A stretch of 64,000 nt of DNA from Echinococcus granulosus (lineage: Eukaryota > Platyhelminthes > Cestoda > Cyclophyllidea > Taeniidae): positions 200,163 to 264,162 of the forward strand of contig NW_020170425.1 of NCBI RefSeq assembly GCF_000524195.1, read 5' to 3'. How positions within the stretch are numbered: the first letter of the stretch is position 1; each line of letters starts with the position of its first letter. The notes below the pieces were generated by a model. It worked only from the letters and a program-made list of their open reading frames with translations. It was not told the origin of the DNA and did not search any database. This document shows, in pieces, positions 40,501 to 55,200 of the stretch. Position numbers and translations under genes: made by a program.

Positions 40501-43500
40501 AAAAGCATGAAATTGTGTCTTCGACCTTATTATTTCCACACACTATGCCAAATTTAGGCGTTGAAACAACTCTCGATGACATCGCTAAAGTTGTTAGCAT
40601 GATAAAGTGGGGATTTAAAAATATGAAATTGCGAGAAAAATACTGACAATATTTGAGTACGTAACAGCAAACCCACCTGTTTTCGATTTATTTCCAGGAG
40701 TTTCGACGCAAGAGAGACGCCGGCGTGTAAAAACTGCAAGAGAATGACAAATAGGATACGCTGAAGCCCAAAGTAAAGCTCATCTCTTAAAGAAACAAAT
40801 AAATACTAATGCCATCTGTATGAAAATCATAAAAAATAATGGTAGAACATGAATGAAGAGGTTTACAATAAGCGAAGAAAAGACAAACAGTTTACCTGAC
40901 CGCAGAGTGAAAAGGCCATTGCAAAGCAATAAGCTGATTGTCTCGCCACTAAATCTGCAAATAATACGAGCATTATAAGTAAAGGTAATTTATTCTGTTA
41001 ATAAACTACCTAGTTTAAGAAGTTATATTTGGAGGTATGCAGGGTGAAATAAAGGGCGTCAACTTCAAGGTAGTGAGTAATATGCGATGTGAGCAAGCAT
41101 TACGGAAAGGACAGTCATTAGATGGGGTGAACACACCTCCCCCCAAGGCGAGGACGGAGCCCATGCCAAACCATGCGAGCGCAGCCAGCTGATCGTTACC
41201 AGGCTGCAGCTGTTTGCAAACTTGGAGAGCCCTCAAGAAGCATGCCTCCGATTGCAAGAGGTAGCGCTGGCTAGCTTTGGTGAAACACATGAACTTCCCA
41301 AAGAGCGGTCTGGCTACCTCTCCTTCGTCTCCTGTTTGGGTGTAATTAGCCCGCGAGAGCTCCAGCAAGCCCAAGCATATCCACGCAAGGAGTGTCTCAC
41401 GTCCCACTGCAGCGTCAGTGGAGGATTTGAGAAAAAGGGACAGCATTCTGGGGACAATGGCATTTTGTTAGGCCACTAAATGTGCCATTTCAGTATTGTA
41501 AAGTGTAAAATGGTAGTACTTAGAAAAAAATATAGCTTTTTAACTTAGTGAGAAGCCTACACATCCTCGGATATAGAAATGCGAAAAAATAGATGAGGCA
41601 GGAGATCTGATGAACTCGATAATGACAGTAATCTAACAAAAACATTTGGAAATGGACAGTAAGAGATGGGAAAGGGATTGGGCATTAATAAAGTAAATAA
41701 CTCAAAACTTTACTTAATTGTGTGCTTTTCTCCAACCAAAGACTTACATGCTAGAGATATCAATGCAGGAAGTTATCCCTAGTAGACATATTGTCTTATC
41801 TTCTCCAGATTTTGGAGGATGCCTCAAGAGACTCACAAAAACTTTTGGAACGCGAACTCTAGATTAAAAAAAAATAATACCACTGAAAGTTGCTAAAAAT
41901 GAAAGTAGGTTAGGCATAAACCCACTTTAAATTGGCGTCATGAAAGGCAAGAAGAAGACTCAGTGCATAGCCAATGTGGTACCAGAGCCACTGAGGTATG
42001 CTGGTTGGCATACATAGGAGAATACTGAAGCCACGAAAGAAATGAGTGGTTAAGTAATGTTAAAAATCAACCAGAACACCATCTTCAGTAGTTTTTTGCA
42101 AGGTTTGATACTCATCAGTACTTCCAAAAGTCCTGAATTATTAGTAAAACTTACTAGAAAACTTTTAAACCAAGTACAGTTAGAGTGCGGCGTCTCGGCA
42201 CTCCAGAGAATTTACTTTGTAAAAAACCATATTATACCAAATTCTAGTAGCCACAATGTAATCACCACAATCACGAGAGGCTCCGGAATACATTGGTACA
42301 CCAATAAAATGCTACTTAGGTGAAATGGATCCATCACAATTTGGAAAACGCGCATTAGGAGACAATTACACGTACATTCTTGGTCGCTTTAAACATTGTG
42401 GACATTGCCCTTAATTCATTCACACTTGCGAATATGTAATATACACCCGAAAAAGTTAATATGATGCAATTAAAGTGCAAATCTTAGCTTACTTGCGAAA
42501 ATTGTGAAGTGATACCGTGAAGGTGCAGTTAGTCGTAGCTACCATGGATACAACTTTCAATTGTGAATTCACTTTAAATTTTAGCAAAAACAAAACTTTG
42601 CTTCAGCTTACATCAAAGACGTTTTCTAATATTACTTCAAAAATACTTGAGCTAGCCAATCATTAAAAAAACAAGCGAATGGGATTACCTCGAACCGTAA
42701 GAAAGTGCAGTTTCGATATAGTGAATCGCTGTCGTTCGCATTCCACTATTTAAATCCTGTGCAGCTAATTTCACGTTTAGTTCAATTAGCCCTGAAATTT
42801 CAAGTAAGAGTCATTCCTCATCTAACCAAAGGAATAAAATAATGATTTTCTTGGCAAACCTTTGTTAGCGAGAAGGGATAGAGAGTGAAGCTTCTGATGC
42901 TTAAGGAGCTCTACAACGCGACTGTAGGCTGTAAGAGCAGTTGAGTAGTCGGAGAGAGCAGTACAGGCTTGAGCGTATCTAGGTGAATAGAAAGGGCTGT
43001 GAAGAACGACAATACGGGTAGCGCTAATTAAGGCACCTCGAAAACTCACAATATGTGAGACATCAAACGATTGGAATCAAGCTGAAGGAAAAGTAGAAAA
43101 GACGAAAGTATTCAGACACTTAGTCCTTTTACTCAAATACACGACAGTATATTTACTTGAATTGCCTTTTCCAGAGACTGCAACGCGATTCCAAAGCTTC
43201 CCCGTGCCATGTAACTCTCTCCGAGGATCTCCCATACTAGTCTAAAAACAAATTCGGCATTAGAGCAGCCACACCACTAGACTGCATTAGTTACCGCAAT
43301 AATTAAAAGCCCTCACGGATTCATCGGTTGAGATCTCACAGCCCTTTGCAGTGCTGGAACACACTCAGTAAGTTTCTTCAAATGAAGGGCGACTAGACCG
43401 TAGTTGAGGCACATTGCAGGAGTAAAGAGTCTTAAAATACAAAAATTGTACAAAATCGAAACTCAGCCTACTTGTGATCGGTCTTTTTGTACACTTCATA

Positions 43501-46500
43501 AGCATCTTCCTGAAAAAAGGACAAGCAATATCAAGCAATAACAGGCCTTATTTCAAGTAATAGCTCGATGAATAAGGCATTACCAACGGATTTGGCGTAA
43601 TTTTTTCAAAAACATGAACTTCCCTGTTTAGATTGCATAAGATACTGCACATTCACAAGACCCAAAGTCTACTTCACGAGTTTCGCAAAATAAGAGTATT
43701 TTATTTTTAAAGAACTAATTCCTACGATTTTTCCCAGCTTGCAAAATGTAGAAGCCAGTGGGTGAGCTATTTGGGGGTGTCCTGGAACTAGTTGCCAGGA
43801 CCGACGAAATGCTTGAAGCGCACGCCTAAAATTGAGGGAAGATTTACCCCTGTTGTAATATTCGTGGATCGGAAAAACAATTTGATTCACAGAGCCATTA
43901 ATGCAATAAGCTTCTGAGATAAAACATTAGTTCAGCAGCTCAGCGTCAAGTCCACAGGGGCAACGACAAGTCGAGAAAGTGCATTTACCTAAATTACTTT
44001 TCTTAACTAAAGCAAGGAGTCAACTTCATAGAATTACACTGAGCGAACTTACACATAATCCTGTTTCCTCAAGCGAAAGGCATGGCCAATGTTGAGATAA
44101 TTAACGAAATAATTTTTGTCTGATTTAATCCCACGGTTAAAGTGGTCCAAAATTGCATCCACCGATGCCGAAGGCAATTTCAACAGTAACCAGCCGGCTA
44201 AGTTGTGGTTATGCGCAGGGAACCCAATATCTATAGCATCTCCTAGGCTCAAAATTTCTACAAAATAGGGAAAACCGTTCCATTTTACAAAACAAGAATT
44301 TCGCAACCAAATAATTAGGCTTTTACGCAGCTAAAGGTAATTAAAGCCCTATTTTCCCATACCCCCTACCATTAACAGTTGCGTATGAAACCGACGAAAT
44401 CGAAAGTAAGTGGTATACAACGCATGCACGGTTACCATCACTACCGTTTACCTTGAAGGATAGCTAGCTGATCCAAATCACGGCACCGCAGAGATAGCCA
44501 AAACTTGACCAATTTGGCTCGTATACTCACTTCGACGGAATAACTTTCAAGTAAACCCGATGGGGAAGACGAAAAATTGACAAAATGTTGTAGATTTGTG
44601 GTATCATCTATGAGAAGACAGCATTCCGTGAAAAGAACGGCTTGAGGTAGGGGCCAAGTAAGTTTTTCTTTCGCACCCTGAGAAATTAAAGAAGGAACTA
44701 TGATATAGGCCATGGAGTACAGTAGCAAACTGCCACACTAACCAGACATTCTGTTGAGTAGAGACTTATTGATGGAACTAACAAGTGCCTGAAATTCGAC
44801 TTCGCGGCGTTACTGAGAAGCAGGCAACCAGCCCAACCGAACACACGGTGAAGAGGAGTTTGGTCTTGGGGCAGAGAATCACCGAAGAGACGAACAGGAG
44901 TGTAGAGGAGTCGCGGAGTCAGGAAGTCTGTCAAGGTGCTTGGAGGCGCATTTGGGAAAGTGGTAAACTGAGTAATATCCTTAGCCACTTGTGCATAACT
45001 TGAACGGCAAAAGTCCATCACTGAGTTAGCAAGTCAGACAAATGCAGCGGTCCGCATGGCAATGCTTCATGAAAATTTAGATAGGCAAGTAGATAAACTT
45101 ACGATCCCGTAGAATAAAGTCACAGCGAATGAAATCGTTCAAAGCATACGCAATGATCGCACTCAACGCCGATACTAGAAATAGAGAGCGAAAAATAGTT
45201 TGTTTTCGCGAAATACGGTAATGATGTACTGAGCAGGAAAATAACAACTCAAGCCAGACAAGACTTAAAAACAACTATTTGTAATCAATTAGCAAACCTG
45301 AGCTTACTGTGTACGTCTAGGAAACCCTGCCGATGCCACCTCTCCCCTACTTTAAGCCCGCGTACCGAGAGTTCCTGTAGGCGAACAAAAGGCTGCCGTA
45401 GGTCATCAAAATATCCTTCATTTAAAGCTTGACACGTTTCCAAGAAGGATTCAGCAAGTGCTAGCGTAAAGTATGCGGTGTCACTTCCACTGTCGACGCA
45501 GCTGCTCAATCGCTCAGTGTATGTTTTTAGCAAAATAAGATCAGTTTGCTTCTCATTTAGACCTGTAAAGCTGACGGTGAAACAGCCGAATATTTTTTCA
45601 TCCTCGGAGAAGGGCAAAACTGGAAAACAAGTAAGCAACAACCAAGCAAGTAGATTTATGAATAGAGAACTTAATGATGATAAACATAAGGAAGGCAGTT
45701 CACAGTGCTCTGAGAGCTAGTGAACGCTCTATAATAAAACGCCTCTAGCAGTAATTGTAAGCGGAATATGGTATTAAGTACTACAAAAATTATTACGAAG
45801 CGGAAACGCATCACTGGAACATTCTTAAGACCATCTGAACACCATGCAACAGTAATTATAGAAAAGTAGTTACAGATTGCTGATTCGACCAATAATCGAA
45901 TACTAGCCTCGAGGGCGAAGGAGTCGGCATTGTCTGAGGCAAGAACAAGACTACAGGACTCCCTCAACTGTGGCAGCCCGGGTGGAAGCTAAAGATTAAA
46001 TATAAGAAAAAGGTAATTGCATCAGAATACGATACTAATGTTGGCCTAATCGAGAACCTTAATATAAAACGGAGTCGCAAAATATCCTCTCGATTTTTCA
46101 TTAGAAGCCGAGTAGACAAACCCTGCTCCCATTAAGCTCTAAATTTAAATCTAAGACGAATGAAAATAACATCTTCCAGGATACTTTATAGGGGGCTTGG
46201 AATACTTTTAATAAGCTTCCGACCAAGCCCAGTGATTGTATAGGAATACATAAACTAGGAGTGCGTTACCAGTTATTTCAAGTTAAATCTTCAGATAAAG
46301 ATTCCTCACAAGCGAATATATCAAAAAAGAAAGACACCAGTTCACTCACCTCTAAGCGGTATCGCACGAGAATCTGAATAAGATTTGTCAGGCATTCAAG
46401 ACGTTTCTTTGCGATCCCTTCACTTGAAGAGGTTAGAGAAAAGTGAAAAAGAATACTACCTTGTGTAATGCGGTATCAGATGCATGAAACACTGAACGGC

Positions 46501-47160
46501 AAGTGAATAGAAACGGTTTGAATTTTTCAAACAGAATTTGGAAAGTCCCTGAAATAGGAACTAAAATGACTCCAAGAAAAAAGGCAAGATTCTCAATTAA
46601 GGGTAACATATCCCATTTACATGCCAGGCAGTTGGGTTTTTATTATCCAGACTAAGAACTTTGTAAACGGTATCCACGGCTTTATCTTCTTTCCCCAAAT
46701 TATCATAGCAGGCAGAAGCAAGAAGGAGACAGGCGATATTTTTGCCACCCTCTCCATCGAGAATAGGCTAGTTAAGATAAACAGAAAGTAGAGCACAAAA
46801 AAAAATTTGGAAAGAAAATGACAAAGTCGAGTAAAACCAATGAACCCAGGTAATCTGAAGAAAAGCAGAAGTTAAAGACGTAGTTGCCGTTAAGAATCCA
46901 GAAAACCACTCCAATTGATGCTTTGCCAACTGGATAATATTTCATAAACTCGCTCTAGGACATTAAAGGTTACCGTATTTATCTGCGAATTATTTGGGAA
47001 TGCGGAAACTAGCTTCACAATTTTGTCTCAACAAAATGATAAATATGAAAACTGGTAAGTGGGTTCCGAAAACCTGCAGTTCCTTTAGACATGCATCGAA
47101 GGATTTTTGCTGGAATAGCTCTTTGGCCTTCCTTGTGACAGCCTTTGTATTCACATTCAT
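37584..47160 (-). CDS. SKIC3: SKI3/TTC37-like TPR protein of the Ski complex (about 30 exons)
   Basis: TPR scaffold that, with the SKI2 helicase and SKI8, feeds mRNA to the cytoplasmic exosome. It starts with MNVNTKAVTRKAKELF, matching the TTC37 N-terminus. Exons (low-high): 47074-47160, 46621-46767, 46460-46548, 46350-46422, about 45874-45988, 45308-45619, 45103-45174, 44743-45020, 44452-44677, 44053-44257, 43726-43825, 43472-43509, 43317-43430, 43157-43241, 43050-43081, 42860-42978, 42689-42791, 41926-42024, 41137-41447, 40896-40954, 40677-40733, 40197-40370, about 39883-40025, about 39480-39590, 39229-39315, 39012-39142, 38465-38724, 38016-38246. The segment EILGESYMARGSFGIALQSL matches a TTC37 TPR, and LSKTWALLRPDSEPVWTLLA matches another. 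Junctions near 45.8 kb and 39.5-39.9 kb are unresolved. The last exon is uncertain: 37584-37730 fits in phase and ends in TAG, but the ~340 C-terminal residues of human TTC37 are not seen. Confidence 0.82.
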
Positions 47161-47862
47161 CGCGATGTAAGAAACCCTGTGACGAGCACCAACGCTATCG
47201 ATGTTAATTAGAAAAACCGGGACGTATAAATGCAGTGATAAAAAACATGAAAAACTGAACACAGATACTTTGTGATAATTTTTGCATTTTTGCGACAAAT
47301 TTATAGCAACAAATATGTGAGCAGGAGTGAGAGAGTAATTAGCACCTCGAAAACGCATCAAAGAGATGATTTTAATATGCTACAGATCAGCAATTGCTTC
47401 GAAAAAACTCACCACAAACAATATTTTGCTTTTAAAGGCAAGAAATTCTGTGATATACTAACAAATTCTTAAAAATGCAGTATGTTTTGCATCCTTTAGA
47501 GCCACATATTTCGCCCTATCATGGCAAAAGCTTGACAAGTAATTATAAAATAGCCAAACTTATTTAAAATTTTTATTTTAAAGTGCCTAAATATATTTGT
47601 TTTACTGCTTCGCATTACTTAAAGGCTAACGGTTAGTGTTGATTTTTGCATCGTCCTTGATGGGTTCTGATGTGCTTATCGCAGGCTTCGTCTTTGCCTA
47701 GCACTCACATTGATTGCGTGCAGACTAGGGCTAAGCTGGCCCTAACGTTGCCTTTTGCGTGAGTTTCAAGTAACATCGTTTATAAAAAAAACGCAGACTT
47801 TCTTCGTGTAGTGCTCGTTGAGGCCCGTGTGGGTCGTCAGTTTTCATTTTTTGTATAAAAAC
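47161..47862. promoter_or_regulatory. Divergent intergenic region, SKI3 and glycosyltransferase
   Basis: SKI3 starts leftward at 47160 and the putative first exon of the glycosyltransferase starts rightward at 47863, leaving about 700 bases for both promoters. The segment 47640-47830 is richer in GC than the rest. A TATAAAA string at 47855-47861 sits only a few bases from the putative ATG, too close to serve it. Use as a shared promoter is inference from the head-to-head arrangement. Confidence 0.4.
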
Positions 47863-47911
47863 ATGGGTTTCGGTATGCTCTTTTATCTCCTTATCACCCT
47901 GAAGGACATAT
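47863..47911 (+). CDS. Putative first exon of the glycosyltransferase (signal anchor)
   Basis: ATG opens MGFGMLFYLLITLKDI, a short hydrophobic N-terminus as expected for a type II Golgi enzyme. It ends at ATAT|GTATTT in phase 1, exactly the phase required by the acceptor at 49277. Joining them gives a predicted protein of 580 residues, within the usual 550-610 for this family. Against it: the hydrophobic stretch is only about 12-13 residues, and other upstream exons cannot be excluded in the 1.4 kb between. Confidence 0.35.
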
Positions 47912-49276
47912 GTATTTACTGTTTCTTAATTTGAATAGTTTCCTTTTGTTTTTGTCATGTCATATCTGGAAATAAACATGTAAGAACCTACTTTGTAGTT
48001 CCGTTGCTCTTTGAGCTTTCGGATATAGATCTCTCTTTTGCGAATGATGCGTCGTGATTGCGTACCAACTTAGTATAAGTCCATATTGTAAATTATGGGA
48101 CATCCTGGTGTGTTCGGCTTGCTGAAGTTGCTGCCAAATATTCAAATCCTCACTAGAATTCAGTACGGGGATTCTCATCTTTGTGTTCATTGGGAGCTTT
48201 TCGTCAATTCTTGTTTGAAAAGAGATGTGTACGCTCTAATTATCCTTGCTTAACGTAAAATAACATAAGCGTCTCGAACGTGGCACTTAGACGTCACACA
48301 TGTGGTGGAGTTGATTACAATTTATGCACGAACCGGAGGTAAGCTTCAAATTCAACATTTTAATGTGTTTAAGAAGGTACTTTTCTTCTATTTGAAATGG
48401 CTGTGACGCATGCTTTAGACCACTGGTGTGTGATACGTAACTACGTTGTTAAGCATTTTATGAATTTCCAGTATCTTACTAATTCAAACCCGTTATTGTG
48501 ATTTCATGTTTCCTGTTCCTGCAAAAGTGTCTAGGTTGTAATATTGTCGTCCACTTTAATAAATCTAAAGCGGTACTGTATTCGCATTTTGAGAGGTTAG
48601 CCTTTGCTTATTTGACCATATCTGGAGGTTGCACTAGTTTTGTCACTGTCATAGGATCGTCCCATTATGTACTACAATGTAGGTTTGCATTAAGTGTATC
48701 GTTCTTAACTGTCTAGGCTCGTAATCTGACGCCTTCGACGGCACTCGGAGAGGATCGCAGGAACATTCGCTTGTATTGAACAATGAGATCGATCGATAAG
48801 GGCCTCGTTTTAAAGATAGTGCTTCTCACTTCCATCTTCTGGATATGTACCCAGCTTTTTCTTTTGCATTTCCTGATAACTCCCTGTAAGTCTGCATCCA
48901 TTATCAGTTCTACATACTCTTTCTTACTTGCAGAACTTTTGTGATTGGGTCGTGTGTAGTTGCATAAGGGATGGCATAACCCCCAATACGTTTATTCGCA
49001 TGATGTTTGGCCCCAAATATTTAAACCTCTGTACAAGTCCCCGGCTTTGAATCTAAGCATTTACTTCTTCGCAATTATACAAGGCTTTCCTGCTACTCTG
49101 TTCCAGTCTTTTGACCTTTAGCGTTACTGGTGGTAAATTTTTTTTCGGTCAAATCTTTACTACTTCCGTTGGATTTAACACAAAACATGGAACATTTCAC
49201 TCTAGACATCCGTTGTAACCCTATTGCTTGATTTGACCCGCCAACATTGCTAAGTCGGGTGTGATTTCCCCACTAG

Positions 49277-52200
49277 CGGACGACGCGACCGAGAAAGGAA
49301 ACCAGGAGGATCTTCAGAAACAGCAGTATCAGGGTGGCCTCTTCGGTGGGTTGAGTGGTCGGGGCGTGGCGGCGCTCCTTGCTCGCCTTGGGGGTGGCGG
49401 TGGCGGCTCACTGTCCCTTCTGGGCGAGGGCGGTAAGCCTGTTCGTCTTCCCGCCAGCCTCATGGCCGACTCGAAAGCTAAATTCGGCCTCAATCAGTTT
49501 GATGTTGTGGTTAGTAATCTCATTAGTGTCAATCGCTCCCTCCCCGACGTGCGACACCCATCGTAAGCTTATTTTCTTGCTCTTTTCATTATCTAAAATT
49601 GTAGCTTTCTTGTTTGCACTATTTACTGTGTTGGAAGTCATCACTTTGTATTGCCTAAGTCTTAAGTCAAATCGGCTATGCAGTTCGCCCGTTTTTTCAT
49701 GAGAGGCCTGACTTTGGCAAAATTTGCCTGGTCATAATTATTACCTGCTCCTATCAACCTTCTATTGCTCTAAAAATGTGTCATCAGTTTTAATTTTTCC
49801 GTCAATTTGATTGGTGTTGCATCAGGGACGTGCATTTACCTTCGCTAATTACTGCTTTACCTGACTGCTACCCTTGGCAAGGTACCATGTGGTGCAATTC
49901 ACTCTAAGTGTCTAAATTCCTCTCAAAACGGCTTCTTTGAATATACCTCAAAAATAGAGGCCATGTTGTCAGTACAATATTTATGATTCTGATTACTTTT
50001 ATAAGTAACTTTTTTTTAACAGAAGCGGTAATATATAGTTTACCAATAGAAGCGGCAATTTGTATATCAGCGGTGTTCTCTTCTAGGTCTAGTATCTCAT
50101 AAAAATTGTTTGAAACAATGAGTATTCTACACATTTTCTTTGTGAACTGTCTGTGAACTACTCCAGAACCATCTTGTAGTTTTGACACCAGTTAAACATA
50201 ATTTCAGGCCCACTTCAGTGGTTCCTAAGCATCCCAATTTCATTATGGCTTAATAATATCCTTTAGAGGTCGATATTCTTTGTAAAAATTATTGCTTCCT
50301 GCAGCTCCTTATTACAGTAAAAGTTCTTGTCAGAAAATTGTAAAATGCTGTAGTGAATTGGGACTGGTGTGGGTTTTTCTAAGAGGGAAGTTTCTTTCTT
50401 GTCCGCAATTTTTTCGACTTTTTAATGCTCCTTCCCTATTTTGTATCATTGCATTCATAGTCTTTTCCTGCTCTTCCATTCCAAACTGCTTGGTTGGCAT
50501 TGGTGATCGTGACCGATTCGATTCCAAACAAATATTGTTTCTACTATGCCTTGAGTTTTGTTTTCCACAGCTCTCAAAATCACTCAGAACTTTCTGTAAA
50601 CTTTGAGCCCTTCTGTTCTAAATTCTCCAATTCCTTTTAAAAAATTTTGAATTTTGATTTTGACTAATGTTTTGCAATGTGTTTATTTCACAACTGTTTT
50701 CGGTCGTTCGCCTTAGTATTATTTATTTCATTGTTCGACTTTGTTTTCTTGTCTTTTTTCCATAAGCAAATATTTTGTGTTCATTTTTTTGTTACATTAG
50801 TGACTGCAGCACCGCCTTCGTTGCATGATAAACGCGTAAAAACTACCCAACCGTCTCCCCCTAGGGTTCGTTTTTCACTGCTGCGTGTTTGGTATTGTGA
50901 AAACTCTTTCACCAATTCCGTCTGTGATCCGTGGATGATTAATATCCTCCCCTTCCCCCCTCCCCCAACGTAATCTTGCGTGCCTATTGAACTGCACAAG
51001 TCGCCTACCCGGTTTGCGCATCTTTTCTTTCGTCCATGGCTTTTTCGGTGAATTTAAAATTGCACGTTGTTCATGCGCACCTAACTACACTCTGGTAACC
51101 AAAACATGTCTGAAGGCAATTTCCCCATTTTGAAGAATATATGCTTTTGTCGAGCAGATCCCTCAACAACCCAGTTTTGTTGTTCTGTTTAAGCTGTTTA
51201 AATGTTTGTAACAAAGTATTTTCAGATAATTTTTGTGTTACGAGGCTGGGGTACATCATTTCGCAGCATTTCGTATATTTAACTTTTATTTGCCTATCGA
51301 ACAAACATGAAAAGCTATCAATGCAATCTTAGGCAAATTGGCTAATTTTTAACCGCATTAGACTATTAGCCACATAAAATGATTGACTGACAGACTGGTC
51401 AAACGCCAGTTTCCATCCTTTTCCTATAAGTGTTCTCTGAGTTTAGTTAAAAATCTATTGTAATAATTTTGTTTCCCATAGCGTCGCAAAACTAGATCCC
51501 TGTGTCTTGTTAATAGCCGGGCAAAAGAGTACAAATGGGTAGTGTGTGCCTGCCACCTTTTCTACCAGATGTCGAGACAGTGACCTGGCGAAAATGGCGG
51601 AGAAGTCGGGTCTAAACACGAGTGTGATTATCGTCTTCCACAATGAGGCCTGGTCCACCCTCCTCCGCACCATCCACTCCGTCCTCAATCGATCACCACC
51701 GAAATTACTGCAGGAGGTTATTCTCGTTGACGACGCTAGTGATCGCGGTAAGTTATTTTATTTGATGATTCTACATTTTGATGGTTTATTCCACCTCCAT
51801 CACCACGAATTTTTTCGTTTTTCCTCTTTATTTAGAGGTGTTTTTGCATTCTCCAAAGTGACATTGATGATGGTTTGATAAAATTATGCATTTATTAGAT
51901 TGTTTTTTTATGCAACGGGCAGGTTAAAAATGTTATTGAATAAGGAATAATTTTATATTTCGTTGAGTAAAATCTGGATTCTTACTGCCGAAAGAAGGGA
52001 AGTGCGAAGAATTTGCTAAAATGGCGCGGATAGGGTGGTAGTTTAGTTATACTGTCAATATTTCCTATTTTTGTTAACTCTATTGGAATTCAACTTTCTT
52101 CCCGATTGATTACTTATTGATATTAAGTAACAGTTCTACCATTTTTAGTTTACACTAAGCAGCTCTGTTTTTGAATGTATGATGGACAAATAGACGGAAA

Positions 52201-55200
52201 AAATTAAGCGCATAAGTTGGGGTTTGTAAACATTATCACAACCGGCACAACACCACGTTGACAATTTAGTTCAATATAGTCATGCGCTCTGGCCTTGTCA
52301 TCACCTTTTCTGTTTATGTTAGCGTGACGTAGATTTCACTGATCCAACACCTCTACATGCACCACTAAGCTTACGACAGTAGGTTTGTTACTTTTGATCA
52401 GCCTGTTCTCCCTTCATTCAAGCAAAAGAGTTTTCCTTACTGCACCGCTCACTGTAAATTGTTGGCAAAACAATTGCAACTGGTTCCTTCCGAGCTTTTG
52501 ATGAACTTGGGGAAATTATCAAGCATTTTATGGCATTTGTTTCTGTGGTTCATTGCAATTATGTGCATACATAACAGCCCAAAAAAATTCACTTCTGAGT
52601 ATTGTTTTCCAACCCTAATTTTTGCATATTTTATAGCTGTTGTTCTATTTTTGACTCATTCCTAGTATGCCCATATTCGTTCAAACTGTGAGTGCTAAAG
52701 GACTACAACACAGTTCTTATTTTCAGTCATCTGACGAAACTCCTGTTTTCTTAATAGCACTGAACCCCAGGTTTAATCAATATCTCGGAATGACTTGCAG
52801 CCTTTTTGCGCTTCTACTGTTTTTAGTCACTATTTTTCTAAAATATCTTTACTGACATTGTCATAGTTTGTGTGTAATTGTATTCTCATCCAAAAAAAAA
52901 AAACGATTTCTCGGATTTGTATGAAAAGAGACTAAATCCAGAATATCTTACGCATAATTTATGTTGTTTTCCGAATCTTTTTATTCGTCTTCTGCATCGA
53001 GAACTGATGAAACTTGTAGTATTTGATATCACGTTCAGTTAACGATTTGTCTATATTATCTGAACGTAGACAGGTGGGCTTGAGACGGTATGAAACCGCC
53101 TTTTCATTTAATTTAGAGTAGATGGTCATTGTTCTCGACCCAAAAAATAAAGATTTGCGATATGGTAGATAGATGTTCTTATTTTAATACGTGGTGTTGG
53201 TGGAGACTTTTTCTCAACGGTTTAAACTTCTTCGCCATTAGGGGTATCGGCTTGGTAGGTGAACTGATTATCATTTTAAACATTTACAGGTTGTTTCATA
53301 TTTAAGGCTCTGTTTTGGAATAGGAAAGAGGATACTTGCAGTGTGTAGTTCCAAAATTCGCTGTTGTTACACACAATCACGTCTTTTCTTAGTAGTCATG
53401 CTTTTTCTGGTGCCTCACATATTTGCTTGCGTTTGCAATTTGTGCGATTTTTGATTACCCTTTTTTAAAAAATGATACTTTAACGCCATCTGTGTTAGTT
53501 TGACTTTGCTTATTCCAACTATCTATGTACGCTATATTTGCCTGTGTTCTCTGCACGTCTTTATGCTTTTTTGTGAGATTTTCTCATTTATTAAGTTTAT
53601 TTTTTTTACTAAAGGAAAGGTTTTGCTGGTGGAGTGAATGAGTACCGCACGAAATATTTTGGTACTAACGTGGAAGCGCTTTCTCCTTATTACGTTTGTA
53701 CAAGTTGGGCAGTAGGTGATGCTTGGTTCCTCGAATTTGGGCATTCCACATTGAGGGAGTGCGCCCATACATCGTGGCCGCCGATTCGAGCATTAAAATA
53801 AAGCAAGTACTATCGGCCGTCTGAGCAGTCATAAAATATCTTGATAGATCCAACTCATAAGCAGGAGGTTGGTGATGGAAAAGGCTTCGAGTGTAATGCG
53901 GTAACGTCAATGCAGTCACTCACTACGTCACTTTCATCCATCCTCATCTGATTGACTATGGTGTAGCCAATGGGTGTGATGATGCAAAGGAATTGGCAGA
54001 CTTATAGGAGGCGTTTCGACTGCAGAGTTGTGGTGGATGTGCCGGTAGATAGAAAATAAAGAGGGAAACTTAAATCGATGTAATAGCAGTTTTCAACTAG
54101 TATTTTCAGTGTTTGATCTGAGTGAATGAATAACCCATTTAAAACACATGGGCGCCATTTCGGAAACATTTTCAATGCAGAAGTAATGATTTTTGACTAA
54201 ATCCGCAGACCGTAAATTACAGACTACCTGGGTGCTAGCCTGGAGACCTATGTGGACGCGTTGGGAGCGCGGGTACGACTGCTACGCTTACACGAGCGCT
54301 CTGGCCTCATTCGGGCGCGTCTCGCGGGTGCATGGGAGGCGCGGGGTAGCACCCTCACCTTCCTCGATGCCCACTGCGAGGTAACCGTGGGTTGGCTGGA
54401 ACCCCTCATTGCCCACGTTTTCATTAACCCTCATTCCGTTGTCTGTCCTGCCATCGATGTCATCTCCGACACTACCTTCGAGTACCTCCAAAGTATGTAT
54501 CCTCCTTCCCCTTCTCTCCCTCCATCAATTTACTTTGTGGTGGTATTTTACAGCCTCGCTTACATTCACTCTATAGCATCCGTGTTCTCTCTGAGGGTAT
54601 TTTTAAATATTACTAGTCTGAAAGCAGGCTTAGTATTAATGTATGGAGAGACTAACAGACTGCACTTTAGTTCAACCAGAGAGGTAGCTGAACTGCGAGA
54701 GATTAAAAAATATGTGTAGTTATGTTCAGTGAGAGCAGGTCTTTCGCTGCAATGCAAATATTGTGCAATTTTTCATTCCCAATTCGTAGTCCGAAACATC
54801 CCTATTATTTAATTACGGTACTAGTTATTGGCTCTTGTTATTTATGGAATAATCATTTCACACCTAACTTTTACTGAAACGAATTGCAGTTGCCGATTTC
54901 ACCGTGGCTTTGTTCATTTTGTGCAAAAAACACGTAATGACCATGTTACAAGATGGGATTAAGCTATCATTCAGTGTTAGCACTTCTCAGGGTTCATAAT
55001 AACCGTACATGGCTTTGCGTTATCTTTTTCCAGCATGTTACTTCGCATGCTGCGAAGATACCGAAATTTGCACGCATTTTCATAGCATACATCACAGCTG
55101 CGGCAATCTTTTGGATCTGTTTTTAATTATTCATACTTAAGCCTCCATTGTTTTTCATGTAATATTTTACGCCGAATTTCTTGTTTCATCTCAAATGACA

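Noticed and set aside
47853..47865. TATAAAA just before the putative glycosyltransferase ATG
   Set aside because: It is only a few bases from the start codon, so it cannot be the TATA box for a transcript containing that ATG.
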